A stretch of 64,000 bases of DNA from Burkholderiales bacterium (GTDB taxonomy: Bacteria; Pseudomonadota; Gammaproteobacteria; Burkholderiales; Eutrophovitaceae): NCBI GenBank assembly GCA_028379895.1, contig JAOEKQ010000005.1:1-64000 (forward strand), in the 5' to 3' direction. Below, piece after piece: positions 37,093 through 46,370 of this stretch (position 1 is the first letter of the stretch; every line of letters begins with the position of its first letter). The position numbers were made by a program, and so were the translations under genes. Below the pieces are notes generated by a model. It saw only the letters and a list, made by a program, of their open reading frames with translations. It was not told the DNA's origin and did no database searches.

Positions 37093-38004
37093 ATGAATAA
37101 AAACGATGGGTTAAATTCGGCCTGGACAGACAGTCTCACACGCAATCAACAACCCGATGACACAGCACTTCTTTCTCATTTAAGAACCGTCCATCAACAC
37201 AATGCAGGTTTCACTGAAATGTGCGCAAGCACCTGCCGCGACGAGGAGGGGCGTAACAGTTACGAATGGCTTGCTGAAGTGGTGCCTAGTGTTAACGGCA
37301 CTCGCGTCCTTGATCTAGCGTGTGGCTCGGGACCATTATTGGAAATCCTATACGATCGTAATTCAAATCTCCAATTAACAGGAGTTGATATGTCTCCTGA
37401 AGAATTAGCACTTGCCAAGACTCGTTTGCCAAAAGGCGTGGCTCAATTCTTCGAACTAAAAGCGCAGGATCTGAATGTGATCAGCGATAACTCCATAGAT
37501 GTTGTGCTTTGCCATTGGGCACTAACTTTGATGAACCCAATTGGGCCGGTCTTAGATGAAATCCGCCGGGTACTTTCGACGGAAGGACGCTTCGCAGCAC
37601 TAGTCGATGGCCCCATGAGTGCGGCATCAAGGTATACCGAAGTCCACGACTTAATTTATAAATGTGTCCAAGCAGAGCTACCCAGTTATGGCCAAGTTGA
37701 TTTGGGCGATCCGCGCATACGTGGCACAGACAGCTTAAATCATCTTGTCAGCGCGACCTTTCCAGATGCAGAGGTGACAGTGAAAACTAACGTGGTATCC
37801 ATGGAAGGACCCGCAACTGAAGTAGCCGAACTCGCCGCGGGTTTCTTTTACGCTGCATTCACCTTACCAACCGAGGTCCGACGAACTATGCTTTTAGAGT
37901 TATCGGACCTACTCGCGTTATCAAATCTAGGTGGAGACTCCGTTAGGCAGGCACGATTTTCGATGCCAATCAATCGATTATTAGTTGTTCCGTCCCCAAA
38001 ATAA
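37093..38004 (+). CDS. Class I SAM-dependent methyltransferase
   Basis: 303 residues with a canonical SAM-binding motif TRVLDLACGSGPLLEIL near residue 72, an acidic residue at the end of strand 2 (TGVDMSPEEL), and DVVLCHWALTLM followed by LDEIRRVLSTEGRF. It is 49 bp downstream of the dioxygenase and 122 bp upstream of egtB. The substrate is unknown. Confidence 0.85.
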   Translation: MNKNDGLNSAWTDSLTRNQQPDDTALLSHLRTVHQHNAGFTEMCASTCRDEEGRNSYEWLAEVVPSVNGTRVLDLACGSGPLLEILYDRNSNLQLTGVDMSPEELALAKTRLPKGVAQFFELKAQDLNVISDNSIDVVLCHWALTLMNPIGPVLDEIRRVLSTEGRFAALVDGPMSAASRYTEVHDLIYKCVQAELPSYGQVDLGDPRIRGTDSLNHLVSATFPDAEVTVKTNVVSMEGPATEVAELAAGFFYAAFTLPTEVRRTMLLELSDLLALSNLGGDSVRQARFSMPINRLLVVPSPK

Positions 38005-38126
38005 GAATATCAATTTGTGTAGCTTTATCACGTTCACAAAAAAAGAATTAAGAAGCACGATTTTGATTAGTTTATGATTTTATTTATATAAAAATTTTCG
38101 AACTGATTACCAATTTTCTTTGATCT

Positions 38127-39365
38127 ATGTCCAATAAAAGCGAATACCACAAACAAGCCCTGTCATCGGATGAATTGTTGGCTTCATTTAAACGTTCTCG
38201 AGAATACTCAATTGATCTAATTGCAAACCTAAGTCCGGAAGACTGCCAAGCGCAATCTATGGAGGATGCAAGTCCTGCTAAGTGGCATTTAGCCCACGTC
38301 ACCTGGTTTTATGAGCTTATGCTTTTAAAGCCTTTTGAGAAAAAATTCTCCTACTGGAATCCGCATTTTGCCATCTTATTCAACAGCTACTACAACGGGA
38401 TCGGGGATAAACATCCTAGAAAAAAACGCGGACTACTAACGCGTCCCTCCATGGAAGAAGTTCTGGAGTGGCGCGAAAATATCGATAATCGAGTCACGCA
38501 ATTAGTCATGGCTGAGGCTTCTCCTGAATTACTTTGGTTATTGCAGCTTGGGATTCAGCACGAACAACAACACCAGGAGTTGTTGTTAACTGATATTAAT
38601 CACCTTTTCTCTCATAACTCACTGTACCCAGCCTACTTTTTAGAGACTACAGAAGCATCGTCAACGCCGGAGACATTTCATTGGATAGAGGGCATCAATG
38701 GACTAGTAGATATTGGATATGAGGGCAATGAATTTTATTTCGACAATGAGGCGCCAAAACATTCCGCCCTAAATCAAACCCATTCAATAGGGAGCAAATT
38801 GGTCAGTAATGCAGACTGGCTTCGATTTATCGAAGATGGTGGCTATGAAAATTTTAATTGGTGGTTAGATGAGGGTTGGACATGGCTAAAGACTAAAAAT
38901 ATCAGTAGCCCCCTCTATTGGATTCTAGATCATAAAGACCAACCGTATCGCTTCTCGCTTTACGGCCGCTCGTTACTTGATATGCATGCTCCAGTATCGA
39001 ATATTAGCTACTTTGAAGCTGACGCATTTGCGCGGTGGGCTGATCGAAATATTAGTGAATATGCGGGCGCTAGATTACCGACAGAATTTGAATGGGAGGC
39101 TTTCGCAAGACTAAAACCGAAATCAAGCTTAGATATTTTTGGAAAAGTTTGGCAATGGACAAGCAGTAACTACATCCCTTATCCAGGATATACACCTTGG
39201 GAAGGTGCGGCTGGTGAATATAATGGAAAATTCATGGTCAATCAGATGGTTTTAAGGGGGAGTTCTGCTTATACTCCCGATGGTCATTCCAGAGTTACCT
39301 ATCGTAACTTTTTTCCTGCTCATACGCGTTGGCAGATGACAGGTTTAAGGCTCGCCAGGAATTAA
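38127..39365 (+). CDS. egtB: Ergothioneine biosynthesis sulfoxide synthase EgtB
   Basis: 412 residues: an N-terminal DinB-like helical domain holding the iron ligands (His54/His57 in KWHLAHVTWF; His145 and His149 in LGIQHEQQHQE) and a C-terminal formylglycine-generating-enzyme-like domain (LPTEFEWEAFAR, KVWQWTSSNYIPYPGY, RVTYRNFFPAHTRWQMTGLRLAR). EgtB joins hercynine to a thiol donor with oxygen. It lacks the fused methyltransferase of ovothiol synthase OvoA, which favours ergothioneine. Confidence 0.93.
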   Translation: MSNKSEYHKQALSSDELLASFKRSREYSIDLIANLSPEDCQAQSMEDASPAKWHLAHVTWFYELMLLKPFEKKFSYWNPHFAILFNSYYNGIGDKHPRKKRGLLTRPSMEEVLEWRENIDNRVTQLVMAEASPELLWLLQLGIQHEQQHQELLLTDINHLFSHNSLYPAYFLETTEASSTPETFHWIEGINGLVDIGYEGNEFYFDNEAPKHSALNQTHSIGSKLVSNADWLRFIEDGGYENFNWWLDEGWTWLKTKNISSPLYWILDHKDQPYRFSLYGRSLLDMHAPVSNISYFEADAFARWADRNISEYAGARLPTEFEWEAFARLKPKSSLDIFGKVWQWTSSNYIPYPGYTPWEGAAGEYNGKFMVNQMVLRGSSAYTPDGHSRVTYRNFFPAHTRWQMTGLRLARN

Positions 39366-39431
39366 AACGATGTCGGCGCAAGGAAATGTGATCGTTACCT
39401 TTTCAATTCTATTCTGATCAATCCACCAGAT

Positions 39432-40016
39432 ATGCAAAAACCCTTCTCTCCAGCATGCGAACGCAACCAAGATCCAATCTTAGCTGTGATCAAACCAATG
39501 CTTAAGAATGTCACGAGTGTCTTGGAAATTGGTTCTGGAAGCGGGCAACACGCAGCGCATTTTGCCAAACACATTCCATGGGTTAAATGGCAGTGCAGCG
39601 ATGTTAAGTCGAATCTATCCGGTATCCAATCGTGGATTGATGACGCCAACCTAAATAATCTATTACCACCCTTTGAGCTAGACGTCTCGGTCAATATAAT
39701 TCAACAGAAATACGACGCCATCTACACTTGCAACACCATACATATAATGTCCGAGCAACAAGTTATGGATTTTTTCAAGTCGATAGCTACAGCTACTATG
39801 CCGAATGGCCGGTTGATAATATATGGCCCGTTTAACTACGGCGGTAGATACACGTCAGACAGTAATGCCGATTTTGACCGAAGGTTAAAGGCGGATAACT
39901 CTGAAAGAGGTATTCGCGATTTTGAATGGGTTGAGATGCTTGCACAAAGTAATGGATTTAATTTAACAGAAGACATCGCAATGCCGGCGAATAATCGGCT
40001 GCTACAGTTTAACTAA
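39432..40016 (+). CDS. DUF938 SAM-dependent methyltransferase-like protein
   Basis: 194 residues. FSPACERNQDPILAVI at the start, LEIGSGSGQHAAHFAKHIP near residue 36, and IYGPFNYGGRYTSDSNADFD near 130 are characteristic of DUF938. The family has a class I methyltransferase fold but no firm reaction. It follows egtB by 66 bp. Confidence 0.85.
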   Translation: MQKPFSPACERNQDPILAVIKPMLKNVTSVLEIGSGSGQHAAHFAKHIPWVKWQCSDVKSNLSGIQSWIDDANLNNLLPPFELDVSVNIIQQKYDAIYTCNTIHIMSEQQVMDFFKSIATATMPNGRLIIYGPFNYGGRYTSDSNADFDRRLKADNSERGIRDFEWVEMLAQSNGFNLTEDIAMPANNRLLQFN

Positions 40017-40098
40017 TTAACTATAAGGCTGTTATGACGCTAAATTTTAAACATCCACCGACCTGTTCCATACTGTCCCCTTTTAAAATTCTTCAACC

Positions 40099-40647
40099 TT
40101 AGTTAGAAATTTCTTTCCAATTAATCAGGGTCAGATAAACCACTGACTCATCAGCGCCCACCATCACATCACCATCTTGTATACTCAATTGAAGTTTCAT
40201 AGAGCGGTCTAATAACTGTTCAAGTTCGCTTGAATTTTTGTATGAAAAGTTAATAACCTTAAGATTATCGAACCGCGCAGAGGTATTCTTAGTTTTATCC
40301 CACCACAGATCAGCTGCTCGCCCGCCATAACTATAAATCACCACTTCATCTGCTTTTCCACAAGACTGACGAATAACTTTCTCACTAGGTAGACCCAAAG
40401 CAACCCATAACTTAAGTTCTCCACTCAGACTTTTTTGCCAAATATCAGGCTCATCGTCTGTGGCGAGCCCCTTCGAGAACTCCAGTCGTTCTCGGACATT
40501 CAACGCAAAAGCAATCATGCGCAAAATCAAACGTTCGCCGGTCTCAGATGGATGTTTTGCGACGGTCAAATTATGAGTGCCATATTGATGACGATCCATA
40601 TCAGAGACTGAAAGTTCGACCTTATAAATAATAGCTTTTTGCGCCAT
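40099..40647 (-). CDS. yaeQ: YaeQ family protein
   Basis: 182 residues beginning MAQKAIIYKVELSVSDMDRHQY, the typical YaeQ start, with PSETGERLILRMIAFALN and DEPDIWQKSL. The fold is PD-(D/E)XK nuclease-like, but the biological role is not settled. Its start lies about 115 bases from repeat module A copy 2. Confidence 0.92.
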   Translation of the reverse strand: MAQKAIIYKVELSVSDMDRHQYGTHNLTVAKHPSETGERLILRMIAFALNVRERLEFSKGLATDDEPDIWQKSLSGELKLWVALGLPSEKVIRQSCGKADEVVIYSYGGRAADLWWDKTKNTSARFDNLKVINFSYKNSSELEQLLDRSMKLQLSIQDGDVMVGADESVVYLTLINWKEISN

Positions 40648-40762
40648 GATGCTTTACAAATTAGAAAAGATTGACATATTCGGCCCAATGGCAATATACA
40701 CGCAGCCATTCACAAGCCAGAAGCTAGCTAGTAGCATACCTCTTTAGGTTTAACAAAAAATT

Positions 40763-40954
40763 TAATGCTAAAAATCAATGGCTTCTGATAAAAAATATAA
40801 TTAACTCAGTCATCTTTAGCGTTGATCACAAAACCAATCAAAGGGATTAATATGATTTTTTATCACTAACTCACGAAAAAAACGATAAGGTCTCTGGACC
40901 ACAGTCTCGTACCCCAAGCTTAGTTTGCATTACGGGAGAATATGAATAATTTAT
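40763..40954. repeat. Dispersed repeat module A, copy 2
   Basis: 192 bases matching 32551-32742 without gaps (roughly 85 percent by eye), from TAATGCTAAAAATCAATGGC to GAATATGAATAATTTAT. Similarity stops exactly where copy 1 passes into module B. It lies between yaeQ and lrgA, outside the island zone. Confidence 0.75.
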
Positions 40955-41030
40955 ATGTAATAAAAATGACTTTTAAATTAAACAGAAATCTAGTTACTAT
41001 GGCGAATAATTCAAAAAGTGGAAAAGTCAA

Positions 41031-41402
41031 TTGTTAGTAGCTATCTTTGTAATTCTCGCCTTACAACTCGTTGGTGAAGTGCTTCAAAAATATTTCGAGT
41101 TATCCATTCCTGGGCCGGTCATAGGGCTGTTGTGCATGCTCCTTGCTTTAATGTTGACAAATTTAAAAATATTTAATTTCACCACGCCTCTACGCATTGA
41201 CATTATTGACACCTCAGAAAAATTACTAGGTTACTTATCTTTGCTATTCGTCCCTATAGGCGTTGGCGTCATCATGCATCTCGAACTTCTAGAGATGCAA
41301 TTACTGCGCATCTTGGTTGTAATCCTGTTTGGAACGATGAGCACCATGATTTTTACATCATTTATTTTTTCTAAAATCACTAACACAAAAGATCATGAGT
41401 GA
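41031..41402 (+). CDS. lrgA: LrgA/CidA family holin-like membrane protein
   Basis: 123 residues with four hydrophobic helices. ELSIPGPVIGLLCMLLALM and LLFVPIGVGVIMHLELLE are the hallmark segments of LrgA/CidA proteins. It starts at a TTG (no ATG in frame gives the full first helix). It overlaps lrgB by 8 bp. The pair is thought to control murein hydrolase export, overflow-metabolite export, or lysis. Confidence 0.88.
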   Translation: MLVAIFVILALQLVGEVLQKYFELSIPGPVIGLLCMLLALMLTNLKIFNFTTPLRIDIIDTSEKLLGYLSLLFVPIGVGVIMHLELLEMQLLRILVVILFGTMSTMIFTSFIFSKITNTKDHE

Positions 41403-42129
41403 AACGGATAAACTTTATGAGGTTTGGGTTTACCTCCAAGCGGAACCGCTACTCTGGCTTACAGTGACTATTGGGTCTTATCTCGTGGCGGATAAGGCTT
41501 ACAGAGCTGCTAATTTATTTCCATTATTGAACCCTGTAGCCGTTAGCATCATTCTGGTCAGCACGTGTCTCATCTGCTTCAACGTTGAATACGAGCGATA
41601 CTTCGAAGGCGCAAAGTTTATCCACTTCCTTCTCGGACCAGCGACAGTAGCGCTGGCAATTCCGATTTACCTTAATTGGAACATTGTCTCGCGCGCAAAA
41701 ACAGCAATATTGATATCTGTGATATTAGGAGTGCTTTTCGCTATAAGCGTCACATTTGGAATTGCGTGGTTTCTCAATTTGAATATACAAACAATCATGA
41801 CCCTACTCCCACGTAATGTCACAGCGCCGATTGCTATGGGCATCTCAGAAGTTATTGGTGGTGTACCATCACTAACAGCAATACTGACAATTGTTACAGG
41901 CATCACTGGCGCAGCGTTAGGGACCTTCACCTTAGACCTATTCCGGATAAAAAATATGGCGGCGCGTGGCTTTGCCTTCGGACTTGCAAGTCATGGTATC
42001 GGTACCGCTCGCGCTATGTCTAAAAACGATGAAGCGGGTGTTTTTGCAGCCGTTGCTATGGGACTTAGTGGTATCGTCACAGCTGTAATGATACCGCTGA
42101 TCTTTTTAGTGCTTCGGGATCTGTTATAA
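41395..42129 (+). CDS. lrgB: LrgB family membrane protein
   Basis: 244 residues, six to seven membrane segments. The family motifs NPVAVSIILVSTCLI, FLLGPATVALAIPIY, LPRNVTAPIAMGISE and GFASHGIGTARA-like GLASHGIGTARAMSKND are present. It is the partner of the upstream LrgA and of normal length. Confidence 0.92.
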   Translation: MSETDKLYEVWVYLQAEPLLWLTVTIGSYLVADKAYRAANLFPLLNPVAVSIILVSTCLICFNVEYERYFEGAKFIHFLLGPATVALAIPIYLNWNIVSRAKTAILISVILGVLFAISVTFGIAWFLNLNIQTIMTLLPRNVTAPIAMGISEVIGGVPSLTAILTIVTGITGAALGTFTLDLFRIKNMAARGFAFGLASHGIGTARAMSKNDEAGVFAAVAMGLSGIVTAVMIPLIFLVLRDLL

Positions 42130-42284
42130 AACTTACGTCTGGATACAAAAAGATCACGTGACTTGTAATAAACTAGTAGCCATTTCACTGACGATGGATG
42201 AGTAATTTATAGATTCATATAAGTACGATTAAAAGTTAATTGCAATTCCAGTGTCCTCATTTTATTGAAGTTTAATGTCGTTCT

Positions 42285-42773
42285 ATGAAAATACATTTTT
42301 TAATCAGTTTAGTCTTTTTGCTACTCACGCCGACATGTAGTTGGAGCGAGTCTATGGAAAATCTAGTGCTAAGTGATGGTCTATTTTACGAACGGTCCTC
42401 TAACACGCCCTACTCCGGAGAGCTCAACGACAATAGAAGCCAAGGGATGATTGTAAACGGAAAACAAGATGGTCCATGGGTTGCTTACTGGAAAAATGGG
42501 CAAATATCTTCGAAAGGGAATTATAGAAACGGAGAACAGGAGGGTTTGTGGATTTATTATTATGACAATGGAAGCTTGTGGAGCGAAGAGAGTTGGAAAG
42601 ACGGCAAGCAAGACGGGCCATGGATCACTTACTGGGATAACGGCAAACTAAGATCCAAAGGCAATTACGTAAACGGAAAACAAGAAGGTACTTGGGCGAG
42701 TTACTGGAAAAATGGCGAAATCTCCGAATGGGAAAGCGGAACATTCAAAAATGGCGAACGAATAAGCGAATAA
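42285..42773 (+). CDS. Exported MORN-like repeat protein (YwqK-type)
   Basis: 162 residues with a signal peptide (IHFLISLVFLLLTPTCSW). From about residue 57 it carries four tandem repeats of 23-24 residues of the form GKQDGPWVAYWKNGQISSKG. This repeat is seen in YwqK-type proteins. Its ligand is unknown. The next gene starts 3 bp downstream. Confidence 0.8.
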   Translation: MKIHFLISLVFLLLTPTCSWSESMENLVLSDGLFYERSSNTPYSGELNDNRSQGMIVNGKQDGPWVAYWKNGQISSKGNYRNGEQEGLWIYYYDNGSLWSEESWKDGKQDGPWITYWDNGKLRSKGNYVNGKQEGTWASYWKNGEISEWESGTFKNGERISE

Positions 42774-42776
42774 AAA

Positions 42777-43064
42777 ATGAAAAAAACGTTTGCTAGACTT
42801 TACCTAATCATTATCATATTTGGAGCTCATGCTGGTTTTACTTTTTCACAACAAGCCTTCAGTTGGTCTCAATTAATTGCGGAAGGAGAAATAGTGGCTT
42901 CAAGCTCAAAAGAGGTTGAGATCTTGGGGCGCTTCGCCATGCAACACTACCTAACTGTAATCATCGAAAAACGACTCTTTTTCTGTGTACAAACCTATCA
43001 AGAATTCACATCCGTAGATGACTTGACGCCTAGCTCAACGGTGGGTTGTATAGAATCCGAGTAA
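42777..43064 (+). CDS. Small predicted exported protein
   Basis: 95 residues. A signal peptide (TFARLYLIIIIFGAHAGFTFS) is followed by a short mature part with two cysteines (FFCVQTY, VGCIESE). Not recognised. It lies 3 bp behind the MORN-like gene, so both are probably made from one transcript. Confidence 0.6.
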   Translation: MKKTFARLYLIIIIFGAHAGFTFSQQAFSWSQLIAEGEIVASSSKEVEILGRFAMQHYLTVIIEKRLFFCVQTYQEFTSVDDLTPSSTVGCIESE

Positions 43065-43176
43065 GACGAGAGTCCAGACCATTACGAGCACACTTTTTGA
43101 GAGCACTTTTAAGAATCCAACAATATATGGGTCAGAGATTTATTTATGATTCTATTTCGTACCGTATACTTAATTA

Positions 43177-44127
43177 TTGGATGTACTTACTATTAACGAG
43201 ATAAACCATTTGCTACATTATCGGGTCTTTCTTCTTTTCGGATCGCTGTTTTTTCTAACGCGAATTGCTCTCGGCGCAACTGCACCTGTAGAAGTATCCT
43301 CGGTTGATATATTAAGCAACGGGACCCGAATCAGTGCAACCGTTTACGTCCCAATAGCCAACGACACTAAAGTGAAACTCCCTGCGATTGCAATGGCCCA
43401 CGGCTGGGGTGGCAAAGCAGCACACCTATCTCGATATGCATCAGAATTTTCATCGGCGGGATTCCTAGTCGTTGCGTTCGATTACAGGGGCTGGGGAAGA
43501 AGCGACAGCAGAATGGTTCAGACCAGATCTATTGAAAATGGCGAATATGAGCTAGTTGAATACAAAGGTGTCGTTGATCCCATTGATCAAGCTGAGGACT
43601 ACATAGCAGTTGTCAATTGGCTAGCTACACACCCAAAAGTAGATGTTGAAAATATTGGATTATGGGGTACAAGTTGGTCAGGAGGGACTGTCGTTTACGT
43701 CGCGGCAAGAGACTCACGGATAAAGGCTCTAGTCAGCCAAGTATCCCCTGTAGGTTGGCCTGAAGACCCTAAGAATAAATGGCTACAAATTGGTGGAGAA
43801 CGTTCTAGGGGTATACGGGGTTATCCAGCGCCATTCAAAAAAGAAATAGGAAATCTAACTGGCGGTATGATTTGGGAGAGACTCGCTCTGTTTAATCCAA
43901 GAAATGACGTACACCTTCTCAAACATTGCGCGAGCCTTTTTTTGGTTGCAGAACACGAGGAATTATTCGACAACAATAAAACTGCGTTGGTCGCGTACAG
44001 AAGGGCCCCTTCACCAACAAAATATACGGTTATTCCAGGTGCAACCCACTACTCCGTTTATGATGGTACAGGTTTAACCATAGCAATCAACGAGGCTGTA
44101 TCTTGGTTCAAGGAGCACCTAAAATAA
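43177..44127 (+). CDS. Exported alpha/beta hydrolase
   Basis: 316 residues from a TTG start; the exact start is unsure because no clear ribosome site is seen. A hydrophobic N-terminal segment (FLLFGSLFFLTRIALG) suggests export. The catalytic parts are AMAHGWGGKAAHL, nucleophile elbow GTSWSGGTV near residue 170, the acid region VAEHEELFDN and the histidine in GATHYSVY. It resembles X-Pro dipeptidyl-peptidase-like and BAAT-type hydrolases. Substrate unknown. Confidence 0.8.
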   Translation: MDVLTINEINHLLHYRVFLLFGSLFFLTRIALGATAPVEVSSVDILSNGTRISATVYVPIANDTKVKLPAIAMAHGWGGKAAHLSRYASEFSSAGFLVVAFDYRGWGRSDSRMVQTRSIENGEYELVEYKGVVDPIDQAEDYIAVVNWLATHPKVDVENIGLWGTSWSGGTVVYVAARDSRIKALVSQVSPVGWPEDPKNKWLQIGGERSRGIRGYPAPFKKEIGNLTGGMIWERLALFNPRNDVHLLKHCASLFLVAEHEELFDNNKTALVAYRRAPSPTKYTVIPGATHYSVYDGTGLTIAINEAVSWFKEHLK

Positions 44128-44168
44128 AAACGATAAATGCATTCTCACACTAGAAAAATCATCATTAA

Positions 44169-45221
44169 ATGACACTACTACTCGCGTATGTTGCGCTCGC
44201 ACTAGGCGTATCGTTTATGTGCTCTTTACTAGAAGCAACGCTCTTGTCGCTCACTCCGACATACCTTGCAAGTATTGAGTCCACGAAACCACAGGTAGCG
44301 AAACGTTGGCGGTTATTCAAGCAAGATATCGGAAAACCGTTGGCGGCAATACTTTCACTCAACACAATTGCTCATACCGTTGGCGCAGCCGGAGCTGGAG
44401 CACAGGCGACCGAACTGTTTGGTGATATTTATTTTGGTTTAATATCCGCCGTACTGACCATTCTGATTTTAGTGCTCTCCGAAATAATTCCCAAAACGCT
44501 TGGCACCCGTTATTGCAGGGAGCTTGCGCCTACTTGTGGATACTTATTGAAGCTTGTTCAAGCATCTATGTACCCACTTGTCATATGTACAGTGCGTCTC
44601 ACTGATTGGCTATCTCCACCCACAGATAGACCTATGGTTTCGAGGGAAGATTTTCGTTACCTAGTTAAAGTTGGGCAGCGTGAGGGGGTACTCGATGCCA
44701 AAGAAGCTCAATCATTATCAGCTATGTTTGCGTTTAGAGGTTTAACGGCTCAAGACGTCATGACACCCAGAACAGTTATAACATCATTACATGCCGATAT
44801 AACGATTGAGCAAGCAGCCAAGATTCGACCAGTAATAAAATTTTCACGAATTCCAATTTTTAATGAAGGACCAGATGACATTATAGGATTCATCCGAAAA
44901 GATGATCTTTATGAGCGAGCAACTAATGGTGATACTCACAAAAAAATAAGCTCTTTGAAACGTGATCTACTAAGTATCCCGGAGACCAAAGACTTACCAA
45001 GTTTGATGCAAATCATGGTGGACGAGAGACACCCTATGGCACTCATCGTTACTGAATACGGTGATCCATTAGGAATCGCGACTATGGAAGATCTAGTAGA
45101 GACTATGATTGGTATGGAAATTGTTGATGAATCCGATTCTTTCATTGACATGCAGGCAAGAGCGAGAGAACTTTGGCGGCAACGCGCGAAAAAAACCGGA
45201 TTAGTCACTGAAAAGGATTAA
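44169..45221 (+). CDS. CNNM-domain/CBS-domain membrane protein (CorC/HlyC-like)
   Basis: 350 residues: an N-terminal CNNM (DUF21) transmembrane domain (about residues 1-170, including LSEIIPKTLGTRYC) and a tandem CBS pair (VMTPRTVITSLHADITIEQA and HPMALIVTEYGDPLGIATMEDLVE). The C-terminal CorC_HlyC domain of longer members is absent. The family is linked to magnesium or cobalt homeostasis. Confidence 0.88.
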   Translation: MTLLLAYVALALGVSFMCSLLEATLLSLTPTYLASIESTKPQVAKRWRLFKQDIGKPLAAILSLNTIAHTVGAAGAGAQATELFGDIYFGLISAVLTILILVLSEIIPKTLGTRYCRELAPTCGYLLKLVQASMYPLVICTVRLTDWLSPPTDRPMVSREDFRYLVKVGQREGVLDAKEAQSLSAMFAFRGLTAQDVMTPRTVITSLHADITIEQAAKIRPVIKFSRIPIFNEGPDDIIGFIRKDDLYERATNGDTHKKISSLKRDLLSIPETKDLPSLMQIMVDERHPMALIVTEYGDPLGIATMEDLVETMIGMEIVDESDSFIDMQARARELWRQRAKKTGLVTEKD

Positions 45222-45589
45222 TACGCTCGCTATTCACCAACTATAAAAATAATACGACCCATACCATCAGAAAAAATAACCTATGCCCCCCGTAATTTAG
45301 TAGCTTACTGTGCTGCGCGAGGAAAAATTTCAACGACCACTATGCTCGCAATAACGGCGTCACAGAATTTTACTTAGAATAAAACTGAAATTCACATCCC
45401 TCTGAATTCATAAAACCCACCACATTTTTTATATCACCTCCGATCAAATGACGAGAGTTATTGAGCCCTTACAACTTAGAACGTCTGCAATAAAATAATC
45501 AAATCGGTCGAGCGAGCGGCCGTTACAGATAAAAATTATTTTCACAAAAATACAATAAAATCAGTGTTTGATATGGTGACCAATACGCG
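45222..45589. other. Intergenic region without recognised gene
   Basis: About 370 bases between converging genes. No reading frame, RNA gene or dispersed repeat copy is seen. A weak hairpin around CGGTCGAGCGAGCGGCCG could end transcripts from either side. Confidence 0.4.
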
Positions 45590-46330
45590 TTAATCAATCA
45601 GACATGTGACAATTTTTTGGCCGTTGAAAGATATGGCAACTTGATCACCCTTGCGAACCGGATAAAGTCCCAGCGTAGTTCCCGCAAGAATCATATGGCC
45701 ACTTTTGATTTTTGATTCATGCCCGATTGGATTGGCGAGTAACCAAGCCAGCGACCCCTGTGGCGTATCGTTAATTGGCCATAGCTTCGTCGTTTGAAAA
45801 ACTGCATCATTAATCGTTAAAGACAAAGTTGCGTTGACCTCGACATGGTCTCCGAACTCAACTTCATGGCTTGGCAATATAACGCCGGCATGAAGACCAT
45901 TGTTGGCGATCAATTCAGTTAATGTTCTTTTGTGTGACCTAAAAACATAATTATGCAGCTCAATCACTGGAAAAATACTTTGAATTCTGCCGTTCTCGCC
46001 CATGATGAAAGCCATTTCAGCTTCAATTGATAAATTACAAAACGCATCGGAAGGTACGCTTATCCCAGAATTATAGAGCTCGTTTTTAAACAACGTGCCC
46101 CGAATTGGTCCGCTCATTCCAAATTGACTTTTAATATGATCGCCAATACAGCCAATTTTGAAACCACCAACGCTATCTCCCTCTTTTTCTCGGAGCTCAG
46201 CTACCGCATCCTGTAGTTGATAAGCCTCAGCCAAACTAAGCTGAAATGACCGGTCATTGAAGCACCCCCCTGGATTAACTTCGCGATAATCATATAATTG
46301 CTTTTTGGCTAGGGCTTCAATATCAAGCAC
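45590..46330 (-). CDS. 2-keto-4-pentenoate hydratase-like protein (FAH superfamily)
   Basis: 246 residues. Segments SLAEAYQLQDAVAELREKEGD, GGFKIGCIG, LSIEAEMAFIMG and AGTTLGLYPVRKGDQVAISFNG follow the MhpD/hydratase group. It is a metal-dependent hydratase or decarboxylase acting on 2-keto acids. No other genes of aromatic meta-cleavage lie nearby, so the pathway is unknown. Confidence 0.83.
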   Translation of the reverse strand: MLDIEALAKKQLYDYREVNPGGCFNDRSFQLSLAEAYQLQDAVAELREKEGDSVGGFKIGCIGDHIKSQFGMSGPIRGTLFKNELYNSGISVPSDAFCNLSIEAEMAFIMGENGRIQSIFPVIELHNYVFRSHKRTLTELIANNGLHAGVILPSHEVEFGDHVEVNATLSLTINDAVFQTTKLWPINDTPQGSLAWLLANPIGHESKIKSGHMILAGTTLGLYPVRKGDQVAISFNGQKIVTCLID

Positions 46331-46370
46331 GTCTCACCTCCTAAAAATTTATCGAAAGACACCTAATCTG

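Noticed and set aside
38127-39365. Ovothiol synthase OvoA
   Set aside because: The protein ends after the FGE-like domain; the C-terminal methyltransferase of OvoA is absent, and egtD lies in the same locus.
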